Shown one piece after another: positions 1 to 8,284 of a stretch of 33,063 bases of DNA. Under the pieces are notes generated by a model that was given only the letters and a program-made list of their open reading frames with translations, had not been told where the DNA came from and did no database searches. The DNA is from Deltaproteobacteria bacterium (lineage in GTDB: Bacteria; Desulfobacterota; Desulfobacteria; Desulfobacterales; UBA11574), in the NCBI GenBank assembly GCA_019308685.1, contig JAFDHQ010000005.1, positions 1-33,063 of the forward strand, given 5' to 3'. Within the stretch, counting starts at the first letter, position 1. Each line of letters starts with the position of its first letter. Both the position numbers and the translations under genes were made by a program.

Positions 1-198
1 GAATGATGATGCTAACTTCTATCGTGTGGCTTCCTTTTCTCATTTCTTTCACCTGAAGACTTTTTTTAACCGATTATTTCAAATTTTGCAATATTCCATC
101 ATTCCTTATATCGGGTAAAAACATTTGATTTCGGTACAGCGGAGCGACGGCGTGTTTCTCTTGGAAACCGACTGACTGTTTGAAGGGTTTTAATTTGC

Positions 199-252
199 AT
201 GGATTGCATTTTTGGAATCGCGCTGTTGTTCGGATTTGCCCTTTTCATGTGA
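199..252 (+). other. Signal-peptide region of TAXI binding protein, interrupted by in-frame TGA
   Basis: Reading the frame of the downstream binding protein upward from 367 gives continuous TAXI-family sequence (TGGITGVYYPTGGAIAKIVN) back to about 274, then APTTAQA, a typical signal-peptidase site. In the same frame ATG at 199 starts a hydrophobic stretch (IALLFGFALFM) that ends in TGA at 250-252, just before GAPTTAQA. A purine-rich GAAGGG lies about 10 nt before the ATG. The codon where the family usually carries a small or aliphatic residue is therefore a stop. Either the gene is inactivated, or the base is a sequence error. The n-region also looks displaced: TTG at 180 in another frame begins LKGFNLHG, so a second lesion is possible. 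Confidence 0.6.
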
Positions 253-366
253 GGGGCGCCGACAACCGCTCAGGCTAAAACCACTTTTATTACCATCGGA
301 ACCGGAGGGATTACCGGCGTTTACTATCCCACCGGCGGCGCCATTGCCAAAATCGTAAACAAGACC

Positions 367-1149
367 GTGGAATCTACCGGCGGGTCGGTGTTCAACGTCA
401 ATGCAATTATGTCCGGAGATTTAGAGTTCGGTGTTGTCCAGTCGGACCGACAGTTCCAGGCCATAAACGGATCTCCTGATTCTGAGTGGGCGGGAAAGCC
501 CCAAAAAGATCTCCGTGCGGTTTTCAGCATTCATCCCGAATCGATCACCCTCGTTGCTGCTGTGGATGCCGACATCAAAGACATTATGGATCTAAAAGGG
601 AAAAGAGTAAACATCGGCAACCCGGGTTCGGGTCAGCGTCAGAATTCCATTGATGCACTTACAGCGGTTGGGATAGACTATAAAAAAGACCTGAATGCAG
701 AAGGGATCAAGGCTTCCGAATCGGCCGGACTCCTTCAGGACGGCAGAATCGATGCCTTCTTTTACACGGTGGGACATCCCAATGGATCGATAAAGGAAGC
801 GACTTCCGGCAAGAGGAAGGTCCGCTTTGCTTCCATCACCGGTGTTGATAAACTGCTGGCAAAATACCCTTACTATGCCAAAGCTTTTATACCGGTTAAG
901 GTTTACCCGGGGGCTGTAAACGAAAAAGATGTCCAGACTTTTGGTGTCAAGGCCACTTTTGTCACTTCGGCAAAGGTGCCGGATAATGTGGTGTACGCCA
1001 TTACCAAAGAAGTATTTGATAATTTCGAAGATTTTAAAAAGCTGCACCCCGCATACCAGGTTTTAACCAAAGAAGGTATGCTGGAAGGTCTGTCCGCACC
1101 TATTCATCCGGGTGCAATGAAATACTACAAGGAAGCCGGTCTGAAATAA
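367..1149 (+). CDS. TAXI-family TRAP transporter solute-binding protein (secretion signal broken)
   Basis: This is the periplasmic substrate-capture subunit of a tripartite ATP-independent (TRAP) transporter of the TAXI family; the substrate is unknown. The open part from GTG 367 encodes 260 residues; with the upstream in-frame segment the protein would be about 317 residues, the usual size. Family hallmarks are the TGGITGVYYPTGG N-terminus (301-339, upstream of this start), then DLEFGVVQSD, then DLKGKRVNIGNPGSGQR. The GTG at 367 falls inside the conserved fold and lacks a signal peptide, so it is not a credible native start; it is only where the frame is open after the TGA at 250-252. The gene for the fused membrane subunit follows after about 220 bp, as expected for a TAXI operon. 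The family assignment is firm; whether the gene is functional is doubtful. Confidence 0.85.
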   Translation: MESTGGSVFNVNAIMSGDLEFGVVQSDRQFQAINGSPDSEWAGKPQKDLRAVFSIHPESITLVAAVDADIKDIMDLKGKRVNIGNPGSGQRQNSIDALTAVGIDYKKDLNAEGIKASESAGLLQDGRIDAFFYTVGHPNGSIKEATSGKRKVRFASITGVDKLLAKYPYYAKAFIPVKVYPGAVNEKDVQTFGVKATFVTSAKVPDNVVYAITKEVFDNFEDFKKLHPAYQVLTKEGMLEGLSAPIHPGAMKYYKEAGLK

Positions 1150-1173
1150 ACCAAACCGGCCCTTTAAACTATC

Positions 1174-1219
1174 GGGCGGCGGAGCCGAAGCAAAAGGATG
1201 CGGGCCCGTCGCCCTTTAT
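1174..1219 (+). terminator. Stem-loop between binding protein and permease genes
   Basis: GGGCGGCGG (1174-1182) pairs with CCGTCGCCC (1206-1214), one G-U pair included, around a 23-nt loop, and is followed by TTTATT. It lies 25 bp past the binding-protein stop. It could be a weak intrinsic terminator or a processing/stability hairpin that sets a higher level of binding protein than permease, as is common in transporter operons. The T-run is short. Confidence 0.4.
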
Positions 1220-1374
1220 TATTAATCCTGGTATAATTGTTTTATCTCATCATGTACCATATTGTTTCAGATCTATTTTACATTTCGATTAAAACGGTCA
1301 GCCTGAATTTTTTTCCGGAATCTTTGTGTCGTATTTAACATTGGCCTACAATACTGACAGATTATGTGCTAGCC

Positions 1375-3465
1375 ATGAGCAAAAATGAAATTCATGAACA
1401 GGATGACAGCCTGGAGCAAGATGATGGGCTTGAACTTGCCAGAAAGATGGCCGAAGAAGAAGAGGGAATCAGCAGACGTCCCACGGGGTTTTCCAGATAT
1501 GTCATTCCCACCGTTGCGGTAGCTTGGAGTTTCTTCCAGCTATCCATCGCCAGCTGGCTCATCTTAGATTCCACATTTATCCGGGCCATCCATCTGGGTT
1601 TTGCCATGCTGATTGTTTTCCTTAACTATCCTTTTTTTAAAAAACCGCGTTTCGGCCTCAAATTTCTGTCTGCCACTGACAGTATCCCCATATTTGATTA
1701 TATCATAGCAATCGTGGCTGCTTTTACTGCAATTTATATCATGGTCGATTATGGGGGAATTACCACACGCTACGGAGCACCCATAACACGGGATATTGTT
1801 ATCGGTTTAGCCCTTACCGTGCTTTTGCTCGAAGCGTCACGCCGTGTGATCGGCCCGGCCCTGCCAGTTATTGCATTACTATTTTGTGGTTATGCCTTTT
1901 TTGGCCCTTATATGCCTGAAATAATTGCGTTTAAAGGGGTCTCCATGAACCGGTTCGTAGGACAAATGACCATGTCTCAAGAAGGGATTTACGGTATTCC
2001 TTTAGACGTTTCCGCTACCATTGTTTTCCTGTTCGTTCTTTTCGGCGCCATGCTCGATAAGGCGGGTGCGGGTCATTATTTTATCCAGCTGGCCTTGAGC
2101 CTTTTAGGGGGGTTCAAAGGCGGACCGGCCAAAGCTGCTATTGTGGGCAGCGGACTCACAGGAATGGTATCCGGCTCTAGCATCGCAAATATCGTCACCA
2201 CCGGAACGTTTACCATTCCCATGATGAAAAAAGTCGGCTATCCGGCCACTAAAGCAGCCGCCGTTGAAGTTGCCGCCAGCACAGACGGACAGCTGGCCCC
2301 GCCGATCATGGGGGCGGCCGCCTTTATTATTGCCGAATATGTTAATGTTCCCTATATAGAGGTGGTCAAGGCTGCCGCCATACCGGCGTTTGCCTCCTAT
2401 GCCGCCTTGTTCTATATTACCCATATTGAGGCATCCAAACTGGGATTAAGGGGGATGCCGCGCGCTGAACTCCCGGCCTTTTTCAAAACACTGATTGGCG
2501 GAGCGCATTACCTTATACCCATTGGTATGCTCCTGTATGAGCTCATCATTGTACGGCACTCACCGGAACTCGCTGCCTTTCATGCCATATGGGTCATGGC
2601 AGTTCTGATGCTATTCCAAGGTCCGGTAAAGGCGCACCTGAACAAACAACCCATCGGCCCCGCGTTCAAGCAGAGTATTATCGACATTTTTTCCTCTCTT
2701 GCCAGCGGAGCCCGAAACATGGTTGCAGTCGCCCTTGCCACCGCCGCCGCAGGAATCATAGTGGGTGTTGTGGCATTGGGGCTTGGCGGACTCATCACCG
2801 AAATCATCGACGTCATTTCCATGGGTAACGTCTACTTGATGCTGGTGATCACTGCCGTTGCAAGCCTTGTCATCGGCATGGGTCTCCCCACTACGGCCAC
2901 ATATATTGTTATGGCGTCTCTGACAGCTCCGGCCATTGTTACCATTGCAGGCTACCAGGATTGGGTGGTTCCTTTGATGTCAGCCCACCTGTTCTGTTTT
3001 TACTTTGGGATCCTGGCGGATGATACGCCTCCCGTGGGTCTGGCAGCTTATGCCGCCGCCGCTATTGCCAAGTCACCACCGATTCCAACCGGTTTACAGG
3101 GGTTTATGTATGATATCCGTACAGCTATTTTGCCGTTTATGTTCATTTTCAACAGCGATCTCATACTTCATAATATCACAAGCTGGCCCCAGGGGATTCT
3201 TATTTTTCTCATGGCATGCTTGGGTAACTTTGCATTTGCATCAGCAACTCAAAACTGGTTTGTGGCAAAGAACAAAATATGGGAAATACCTTTTTTTCTA
3301 TCCGTAACCGTGACATTAATGCGCCCGGATTTAATCTCTAAATTGATCGGTATACCCCATGGACAACGTTATTGGGCATACCCCATCGGACTTGCCATTT
3401 TTGGGCTGCTCTACCTGATGCAAAGACCGCGTATTCCCAAGACAGAACCAGCGCCTGCAGCATGA
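1375..3465 (+). CDS. TRAP transporter permease, fused 4TM/12TM (DctQ-DctM type)
   Basis: Inner-membrane part of the TAXI TRAP transporter, driving uptake of the captured anion with an ion gradient. The N-terminal ~45 residues are acidic and cytoplasmic (repeated EQDD), followed by a small 4-TM DctQ-like portion and the large 12-TM DctM domain. DctM motifs are clear: GTFTIPMMKKVGYP, ASTDGQLAPPIMGAAAF, GMGLPTTATYIVMASL and, near residue 548, ADDTPPVGLAAYAAAA. The total of about 696 residues is normal for 4TM/12TM fusions. The frame is open from GTG 1366, but ATG 1375 (MSKNEIHEQ) is the better start; neither has a strong ribosome site. It follows the binding protein gene and precedes a universal stress protein, a linkage also known for other TRAP operons. 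Confidence 0.93.
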   Translation: MSKNEIHEQDDSLEQDDGLELARKMAEEEEGISRRPTGFSRYVIPTVAVAWSFFQLSIASWLILDSTFIRAIHLGFAMLIVFLNYPFFKKPRFGLKFLSATDSIPIFDYIIAIVAAFTAIYIMVDYGGITTRYGAPITRDIVIGLALTVLLLEASRRVIGPALPVIALLFCGYAFFGPYMPEIIAFKGVSMNRFVGQMTMSQEGIYGIPLDVSATIVFLFVLFGAMLDKAGAGHYFIQLALSLLGGFKGGPAKAAIVGSGLTGMVSGSSIANIVTTGTFTIPMMKKVGYPATKAAAVEVAASTDGQLAPPIMGAAAFIIAEYVNVPYIEVVKAAAIPAFASYAALFYITHIEASKLGLRGMPRAELPAFFKTLIGGAHYLIPIGMLLYELIIVRHSPELAAFHAIWVMAVLMLFQGPVKAHLNKQPIGPAFKQSIIDIFSSLASGARNMVAVALATAAAGIIVGVVALGLGGLITEIIDVISMGNVYLMLVITAVASLVIGMGLPTTATYIVMASLTAPAIVTIAGYQDWVVPLMSAHLFCFYFGILADDTPPVGLAAYAAAAIAKSPPIPTGLQGFMYDIRTAILPFMFIFNSDLILHNITSWPQGILIFLMACLGNFAFASATQNWFVAKNKIWEIPFFLSVTVTLMRPDLISKLIGIPHGQRYWAYPIGLAIFGLLYLMQRPRIPKTEPAPAA

Positions 3466-3549
3466 TATGACGGCATTCGACCCGCAGTCTATTTATCAGG
3501 GTTTTACCCTTAAAAAGGGAGGCAATGTTAGAAAATAAAGGGAAAAATT

Positions 3550-4041
3550 ATGGATGACATTAAAAAGATATTGGTTTCACTTGCTTTTACTTCTTATTCG
3601 GAAGGCCTTTTCAATTATGCCGTAAAAATTGCACAAAATTTTAATGCCGAATTGATTATCGGAAGCATCATTAACTCGCGGGATGTTTCTGCTATCGGAA
3701 TGATTGCATCCATGGGCTATGAAGTGAATAGCGAACATTACATTGGCGGCATTAAACAAGAACGAAAAACAATGCTGGAACAATTCCTGGCCAAGTCTTC
3801 CTTTAACCCCGAGAATATCCGGCTAATCTTCAAGGTCGGCAATCCCATAAATGAATTATTAAAGCTTATCGTTAAAGAAAACATCGATCTTGTCGTCATG
3901 GGGATCAAAGGACGTTCAGATCTGGAACATGTATTTGTCGGATCAGTGGCGGATAAGCTGTTTCACCGTTCTCCCGTACCGGTCCTCTCTTTTCGGGATG
4001 AAAAGAGTGCCAACCGGTTAAGAAAAAGAATAAAACTATAA
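3550..4041 (+). CDS. Universal stress protein (UspA family)
   Basis: Cytoplasmic single-domain Usp of 163 residues. The ATP-binding signature G-2x-G-9x-G-S is intact near the C-terminus (GIKGRSDLEHVFVGS), followed by the usual ADKLFHRSPVPVL. By analogy with TeaD of the ectoine TRAP transporter, Usp proteins encoded next to TRAP genes can modulate the transporter; here that is inference from position, 84 bp after the permease. AAAGGG lies about 8 nt before the ATG. A tiny 10-codon frame with a strong GGGAGG site (3525-3557) overlaps the start by several bases and could couple translation, but I do not call it a gene. The 33 residues after the signature are basic (RLRKRIKL end). Confidence 0.93.
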   Translation: MDDIKKILVSLAFTSYSEGLFNYAVKIAQNFNAELIIGSIINSRDVSAIGMIASMGYEVNSEHYIGGIKQERKTMLEQFLAKSSFNPENIRLIFKVGNPINELLKLIVKENIDLVVMGIKGRSDLEHVFVGSVADKLFHRSPVPVLSFRDEKSANRLRKRIKL

Positions 4042-4102
4042 CAGGTGGATATTCTAGCCAGTCCGAGATTAACTATCATCGCGCTCTGAATAGGAGGGCA
4101 AA

Positions 4103-4588
4103 ATGTCCAAAAAGAACTTATCAAACCTATTGATAATGGTTTCTGTTATGCTATTTATCCATGCTTGGGCAATCGCCGATGACCGGTTTACTGATAACGG
4201 CGACGGAACGGTGACCGATCACCAATTGGGACTGATGTGGGCAAAAACCGACAACCAAGGTGATATTAACTGGAATCAGGCGAACTTGTGGGTAAAATAC
4301 ACCTTTCCCGATACCATCCAGACAGCCTATGATAACTGGCGGCTCCCCACGCTAAAAGAACTTCAAAGCCTGTATGTATCTGATAAAAAATACAAGGGAT
4401 ATGAAACCGATTGCGGACAACGGGTAAAGATCGTGCCGGATATAAAATTGAGTTGCGGATGGGTTTGGGCCTCTGAAACGTCAGCGATTCAAGCCTTTAT
4501 TTTTAACTTCAAACGAGGGTACCATTATTCGGATCGAATGGTGCATAAAAAAGCATACCGGGCGTTGCCCGTTCGCGATCTGAAATGA
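4103..4588 (+). CDS. Secreted DUF1566 (Lcl C-terminal) domain protein
   Basis: A 161-residue exported protein. Residues 1-26 are a signal peptide (basic MSKKN, hydrophobic LLIMVSVMLFI, cleavage near AIADD). The mature part is a single DUF1566/Lcl_C domain: the opening RFTDNGDGTVTDHQLGLMWAK, the WRLPTLKELQSL core, a Cys pair (ETDCG and LSCGW) and the final YRALPVRDLK are all typical. The family is abundant in Desulfobacterota, found in extracellular or envelope proteins, and has no defined biochemical role. AGGAGG sits 7 nt before the ATG. It may be the last gene of the TRAP-usp string, or have its own promoter. It converges with the radical SAM gene 56 bp downstream. Confidence 0.88.
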   Translation: MSKKNLSNLLIMVSVMLFIHAWAIADDRFTDNGDGTVTDHQLGLMWAKTDNQGDINWNQANLWVKYTFPDTIQTAYDNWRLPTLKELQSLYVSDKKYKGYETDCGQRVKIVPDIKLSCGWVWASETSAIQAFIFNFKRGYHYSDRMVHKKAYRALPVRDLK

Positions 4589-4644
4589 AATAAAAGAGAC
4601 CTCTGCAAAACGCCTAATTCGTGAAAAATCAAGAAATCGACTTG

Positions 4645-5658
4645 TTACAATTCCACGCCATCAATTTCCGCGCCGCAATTGGGGCACCGTCCATTTTCTA
4701 TCAGATTTTCCCGGACATAAAATCCCCATCGGTCAATCAGGATCTTACCGCACTGATAACAGAATGTCTTCTCTCCGCTTTCACCGGGCACATTACCGGT
4801 ATAAACATATTTTAAGCCCGCCTTTATTCCGATTTCACGAGCCACAACCAGAGTCTTAACTGGGGTTGACGGTCGATCCTTCAGCCGGTATGTGGGATGA
4901 AACCGGCTGATATGCCAGGGGGTTTCCGTGCCCAGAGTACCCGCCAGAAAGGCCGCCAGTTCTTCAAGCTCATCCATGGCATCGTTCAATCCCGGAATAA
5001 GCAATGTGGTTACCTCCACAAAAACACCGAGGGATTTCATGAGTTTTAACGTCTCTTTGACAGGCGCCAGCTTGGCCCCGCAATATGTTTTATAAAAATC
5101 ATGGGTGTAAGCTTTTAAGTCGACATTAGCCGCATCCAGATAGGGATGTATCATGTTAAGGGCTTCGGCGGTCATGTATCCATTGGTGACGAAAATATTA
5201 TTAATTCCCTTTTGGTGAGCAAGTTTGGCCGTATCATAGGCCAATTCAAAAAAAACCGTGGGTTCGGTATACGTATAGGCGATGGTTTTGCAATCCCCTC
5301 GTAAAGCGGCATTCACAATATCATCGGGCGAGAAGAAGTCACCGACAATCATTCCGTCACGATCCGACGGCATCTGGGCGATATCAGCGTTCTGGCAAAA
5401 TTGACACTTAAAATTACACCCGACGGTTGCCACGGAATAGGAAAGGCTTCCGGGCATGAGATGAAAAAGCGGCTTTTTTTCAATGGGATCGATATTACGG
5501 GCAATGAGCCTTCCGTAAACCAGGGTTTCCAGTACTCCGCCCCGGTTTTCCCTGACACCACATATTCCGCGACGGCCCTCTTTTATGATGCACCGGTGGT
5601 TGCAAAGACTGCATTTTACCTTTTTTTTCTCCAGAGGTTCATATAAATAGGCTTCCAT
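4645..5658 (-). CDS. amrS: AmrS-type radical SAM enzyme (AmmeMemoRadiSam system)
   Basis: A 337-residue radical SAM protein related to pyruvate formate-lyase activating enzymes. Residues 81-88 carry the [4Fe-4S] motif CNFKCQFC (CX3CX2C). An N-terminal Cys cluster (C16, C19, C23, C33) and a C-terminal zinc-ribbon-like pair (CYQCG and CPNCG, about residues 300-330) give the layout of AmrS rather than of a true PflA. AmrS normally works with AmrA (AMMECR1) and AmrB (Memo), whose substrate is unknown; neither is in this window. The gene starts 45 bp after the stop of a methyltransferase on the same strand, so the two probably share a transcript. The family call is firm, the reaction is not known. 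Confidence 0.88.
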   Translation of the reverse strand: MEAYLYEPLEKKKVKCSLCNHRCIIKEGRRGICGVRENRGGVLETLVYGRLIARNIDPIEKKPLFHLMPGSLSYSVATVGCNFKCQFCQNADIAQMPSDRDGMIVGDFFSPDDIVNAALRGDCKTIAYTYTEPTVFFELAYDTAKLAHQKGINNIFVTNGYMTAEALNMIHPYLDAANVDLKAYTHDFYKTYCGAKLAPVKETLKLMKSLGVFVEVTTLLIPGLNDAMDELEELAAFLAGTLGTETPWHISRFHPTYRLKDRPSTPVKTLVVAREIGIKAGLKYVYTGNVPGESGEKTFCYQCGKILIDRWGFYVRENLIENGRCPNCGAEIDGVEL

Positions 5659-5703
5659 AATTCGGACTCCTGCCTGAAGTTAAAAGTTGAACCTTAAACG
5701 CTC

Positions 5704-6450
5704 CTATCCGGCCGCCACACCGGTGGTATGTTTTGTTTTAATGGGCACGGCAAGGGGCCGGGTTCTGAAACGGGGAACCAGGGTAACCACCATTCCGATA
5801 AAAGCTCCGCACGGACATCTTTGTAATATGGCAAACTTTTCCAGTCTGCGGGTCATCCGGCCGGTTGCCGCCGGAAAATGACATACGGTACGCCATGATA
5901 TGGGCACATCCCCTAAAAGGGACCGAATTTTCTGTTTAAGCTCCCAGATACTGAAGAAATGAGCCCGGTTATATATGGTACTGGAAAAAATTCCTTTGAC
6001 CCGGCGCTGAACCCCTTTAACCGAATAACTATTTAGAACTCCAAGGAATATCCTGTCTTTTGCAACTCTGCTTGCCTCCTCAATCGCCTTTTTGGGATCT
6101 TCGACAAATTCCAGGGTGGTAATAAAACAGGCATGGTTAAAGGAGTTGTCTTCAAAGGGAAGATCCTCTGCAAAACCACGGTGGAGATCCGCACGATTCC
6201 CTACATTTTTTAGGGCGATGTCCAGCATATAAGGGGATGGATCAATTCCGGTTACTTCGACCCCGGCATCTATAAATGTAAGCAGGCCGGCACCGGTTCC
6301 GCAACCGATTTCCAAAACGCTCTCCCCCGGTGCAGGCTTGAGCAAATCGAGCATGAGCCGGTTTTCGAGCTCAGCAACAAACCGGTTATGAGGTTTGTCA
6401 TACCATTTTTCGTATGCCACCGCGTCATTAAAATCGAAGATATAACCCAT
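5704..6450 (-). CDS. Class I SAM-dependent methyltransferase
   Basis: A 248-residue cytoplasmic methyltransferase of the Methyltransf_11 type. Motif I VLEIGCGTG is at residues 45-53, the acidic end of strand 2 is VTGIDPS (D70), and the post-motif region (AEDLPFEDNSFNHACFITTLEFVEDP) is the UbiE/COQ5-like pattern. The C-terminal ~90 residues, from the basic GVQRRVKG onward, are specific to this subfamily and do not reveal the substrate; the last part (FIGMVVTLVPRFRTRPLAVPI) is hydrophobic and may contact membrane. It is upstream of and probably co-transcribed with amrS. It is divergent from moeA across 292 bp. Confidence 0.85.
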   Translation of the reverse strand: MGYIFDFNDAVAYEKWYDKPHNRFVAELENRLMLDLLKPAPGESVLEIGCGTGAGLLTFIDAGVEVTGIDPSPYMLDIALKNVGNRADLHRGFAEDLPFEDNSFNHACFITTLEFVEDPKKAIEEASRVAKDRIFLGVLNSYSVKGVQRRVKGIFSSTIYNRAHFFSIWELKQKIRSLLGDVPISWRTVCHFPAATGRMTRRLEKFAILQRCPCGAFIGMVVTLVPRFRTRPLAVPIKTKHTTGVAAG

Positions 6451-6568
6451 AAACAGTCATTTAAATAAATAAACTCATTTTTTCAAGGAGAAAACGACAT
6501 TTTCCAATGGATGAAATGTTTGCTTATATTTTATTCTATTTAAATGGAAACACTTTAAGGTCGATTCC

Positions 6569-6598
6569 TTGACACATAAACAATTATCATACTACTAT
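6569..6598 (+). promoter_or_regulatory. Putative sigma70 promoter for moeA
   Basis: TTGACA (6569-6574), an 18-bp spacer, then TACTAT (6593-6598) in the AT-rich gap between the divergent methyltransferase and moeA genes. It would give a leader of roughly 135 nt. I looked for a molybdenum-cofactor riboswitch in that leader and saw no convincing one; there is only a short imperfect hairpin around 6653-6676. Confidence 0.45.
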
Positions 6599-6742
6599 AT
6601 CGAAATTCTGCATAACCTTTTTTCGAAACAGATAATGCGCGTTTTAGTGGTATCCTCCATTCTTCCTTTCTGATGGTGGAAACAGGTTGTCATTAATAAA
6701 TATGTATTTTCAATAAGTCATAAAATTGCCAATTTGTTGGTT

Positions 6743-7972
6743 ATGAAAGAATTTTTTAAAGTTACGGATTTAAAAAAGGTTCTGGAATACGCATCTGATT
6801 TTACTTCGGTTGAGACTGAAGACGTGCCGCTTATTGAGGCAACCGGAAGGGTTCTTGCCCAAGATATTCATGCGGATGTGGACCTTCCCGATTTTATGCG
6901 ATCCACCATGGACGGCTATGCGGTCCGTGCGTCCTCGACCTTTGGCGCATCAGAAGCAAATCCGGCCTATCTTTCCATCATAGGTTCGGTAATTATGGGA
7001 GAATCTCCCCCTTTTTCCATTGAAACCGGCCAAGCCGCTGCGATCTCAACCGGAGGCATGCTGCCGGACGGGGCCGATAGTGTTATCATGATCGAACATA
7101 CAGAAGCGGTGGACGACATAAGCATTGAGGTATACCGGAGTGTTGCTCCGGGACAGAATATACTTGAAAAGGGCGAGGATATCACTAAAAACGCTGTTCT
7201 GGTTTCCGGCGGGAAAAGACTCAGAGCCCAGGAAACCGGACTTCTGGCCGCATTTGGCCAAAACAGGGTCAGGGTTTACAAAAAGCCTGTCATCGGTATT
7301 ATCTCAACCGGAGATGAAATAGTTCCCATTGATAAAACACCGGGTCCCGGCCAAATTCGCGACGTAAACATGTACACGCTCTCCGGTCTTGTGAAAAATG
7401 CCGGGGCTGACCCGGTGTCTTTCGGAATTATTCCGGACGACTTTGATGATCTTTTGAAAAAATGTGTCCTGGCTCTCGAAAAAACAGACATGGTCTTGAT
7501 TTCAGGGGGTAGTTCCGTAGGCACCCGCGATTTTACCATCCAAGTACTCGCCGAACTTCCGGATGCCCAAATCCTAGTACATGGTATATCTATAAGCCCG
7601 GGCAAACCAACCATTCTGGCCAAATCAAGTCATCACGCCATATGGGGCTTTCCCGGACAAGTGGTTTCGGCCATGGTCGTTTTTGAAGTGGTTGTTAAGC
7701 CCTTCATTGAGCAAATCAGCGGTCTTTCCGTTAAACACAAAAAAACCATCAAACTTCATGCGCTCCTGAGCAGAAATATTTCATCTTCCCAGGGCCGAGC
7801 CGACTATATCCGGGTACGTTTGAATGAGAAAAACGGCGTGCTTTGGGCCGAGCCGATTCTTGGAAAATCAGGGCTTATAAACACAATAGTAAAAGCCGAC
7901 GGTCTAATTGAAATCGGGCTAAACACCGAAGGGCTGGATAAGGGTGCCGAAGTCGAGGTGATACCCATTTAA
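6743..7972 (+). CDS. moeA: Molybdopterin molybdenumtransferase MoeA
   Basis: MoeA inserts molybdate (or tungstate) into adenylylated molybdopterin in the last step of Moco/Wco synthesis. The frame is open from TTG 6734, but ATG 6743 gives the natural start MKEFFKV and a protein of 409 residues, the usual length. Visible motifs in order: LPDFMRSTMDGYAV, MLPDGADSVIMIE, VIGIISTGDEIVP, VLISGGSSVGTRD, the HGISISPGKP loop, and GFPGQVVSAMVVF, a variant of the usual G-L-P-G-N-P-V. The C-terminal domain IV (about 330-409) is present. A second MoeA follows 312 bp downstream. In organisms with two paralogues one often serves tungsten and the other molybdenum; which is which cannot be told here. Confidence 0.92.
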   Translation: MKEFFKVTDLKKVLEYASDFTSVETEDVPLIEATGRVLAQDIHADVDLPDFMRSTMDGYAVRASSTFGASEANPAYLSIIGSVIMGESPPFSIETGQAAAISTGGMLPDGADSVIMIEHTEAVDDISIEVYRSVAPGQNILEKGEDITKNAVLVSGGKRLRAQETGLLAAFGQNRVRVYKKPVIGIISTGDEIVPIDKTPGPGQIRDVNMYTLSGLVKNAGADPVSFGIIPDDFDDLLKKCVLALEKTDMVLISGGSSVGTRDFTIQVLAELPDAQILVHGISISPGKPTILAKSSHHAIWGFPGQVVSAMVVFEVVVKPFIEQISGLSVKHKKTIKLHALLSRNISSSQGRADYIRVRLNEKNGVLWAEPILGKSGLINTIVKADGLIEIGLNTEGLDKGAEVEVIPI

Positions 7973-8032
7973 TCCCGAAGTCAAGGGCAAGAATTCTATA
8001 AAAATAATTTGGGGAGCGAAGCGACATCATTA

Positions 8033-8136
8033 TTCGACGTTCAACGTTGGACGTTCAATGTTTACCCGCCTTCGGCGGCGCCAGAGGCGACCAGGGTTCG
8101 ATGTTCAGTCTGTTCGATGTTGAACGTTCATCTTTC
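8033..8136. repeat. Intergenic array of degenerate 7-nt words around a GC hairpin
   Basis: Within the 312-bp gap between the two moeA genes (7973-8284), four head-to-tail heptamers TTCGACG, TTCAACG, TTGGACG, TTCAATG fill 8033-8060. A perfect hairpin CCGCC-TTC-GGCGG follows (8066-8078). A second set TTCGATG, TTCAGTC, (TG), TTCGATG, TTGAACG, TTCATCT fills 8097-8133. Several words are reverse complements of one another (TTCAACG/CGTTGAA), so the two flanks can also fold together. An apparent 62-codon frame across this block is a by-product of the repeat. The rest of the gap has no gene that I can support. Confidence 0.7.
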
Positions 8137-8284
8137 AAAAAAAAACTTATTGCTTTTTGGGCTTAGCTCCAATTGGAATAACGGAGTAATTCAGTAATGA
8201 AATGATGGGTCTGACCTCATGAACCAATAGCGATTAAAAGATTTTTAAATTCAAACAATTGTAAAATTTCCGAGACGAAATATT

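Noticed and set aside
250-252. TGA as selenocysteine in the TAXI binding protein
   Set aside because: It falls in the cleaved signal peptide, where selenocysteine has no use, and no SECIS-like hairpin was seen directly after it.
4589-4644. Possible insertion-sequence end (GAGACCTCTGCAAAACGCC)
   Set aside because: Only a faint likeness to known element ends, with no partner repeat or transposase in the window.
6599-6742. Molybdenum-cofactor riboswitch upstream of moeA
   Set aside because: Only a short imperfect hairpin near 6653-6676; none of the conserved aptamer core was recognisable by eye.
8033-8136. CRISPR-like array
   Set aside because: The words are 7 nt and contiguous, with no spacers; the same holds for 21248-21412 and 28326-28571.
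8009-8197. Plus-strand 62-codon frame between the moeA genes
   Set aside because: It is translated heptamer repeat (FDVQRWTFNV-type) with no ribosome site or domain.
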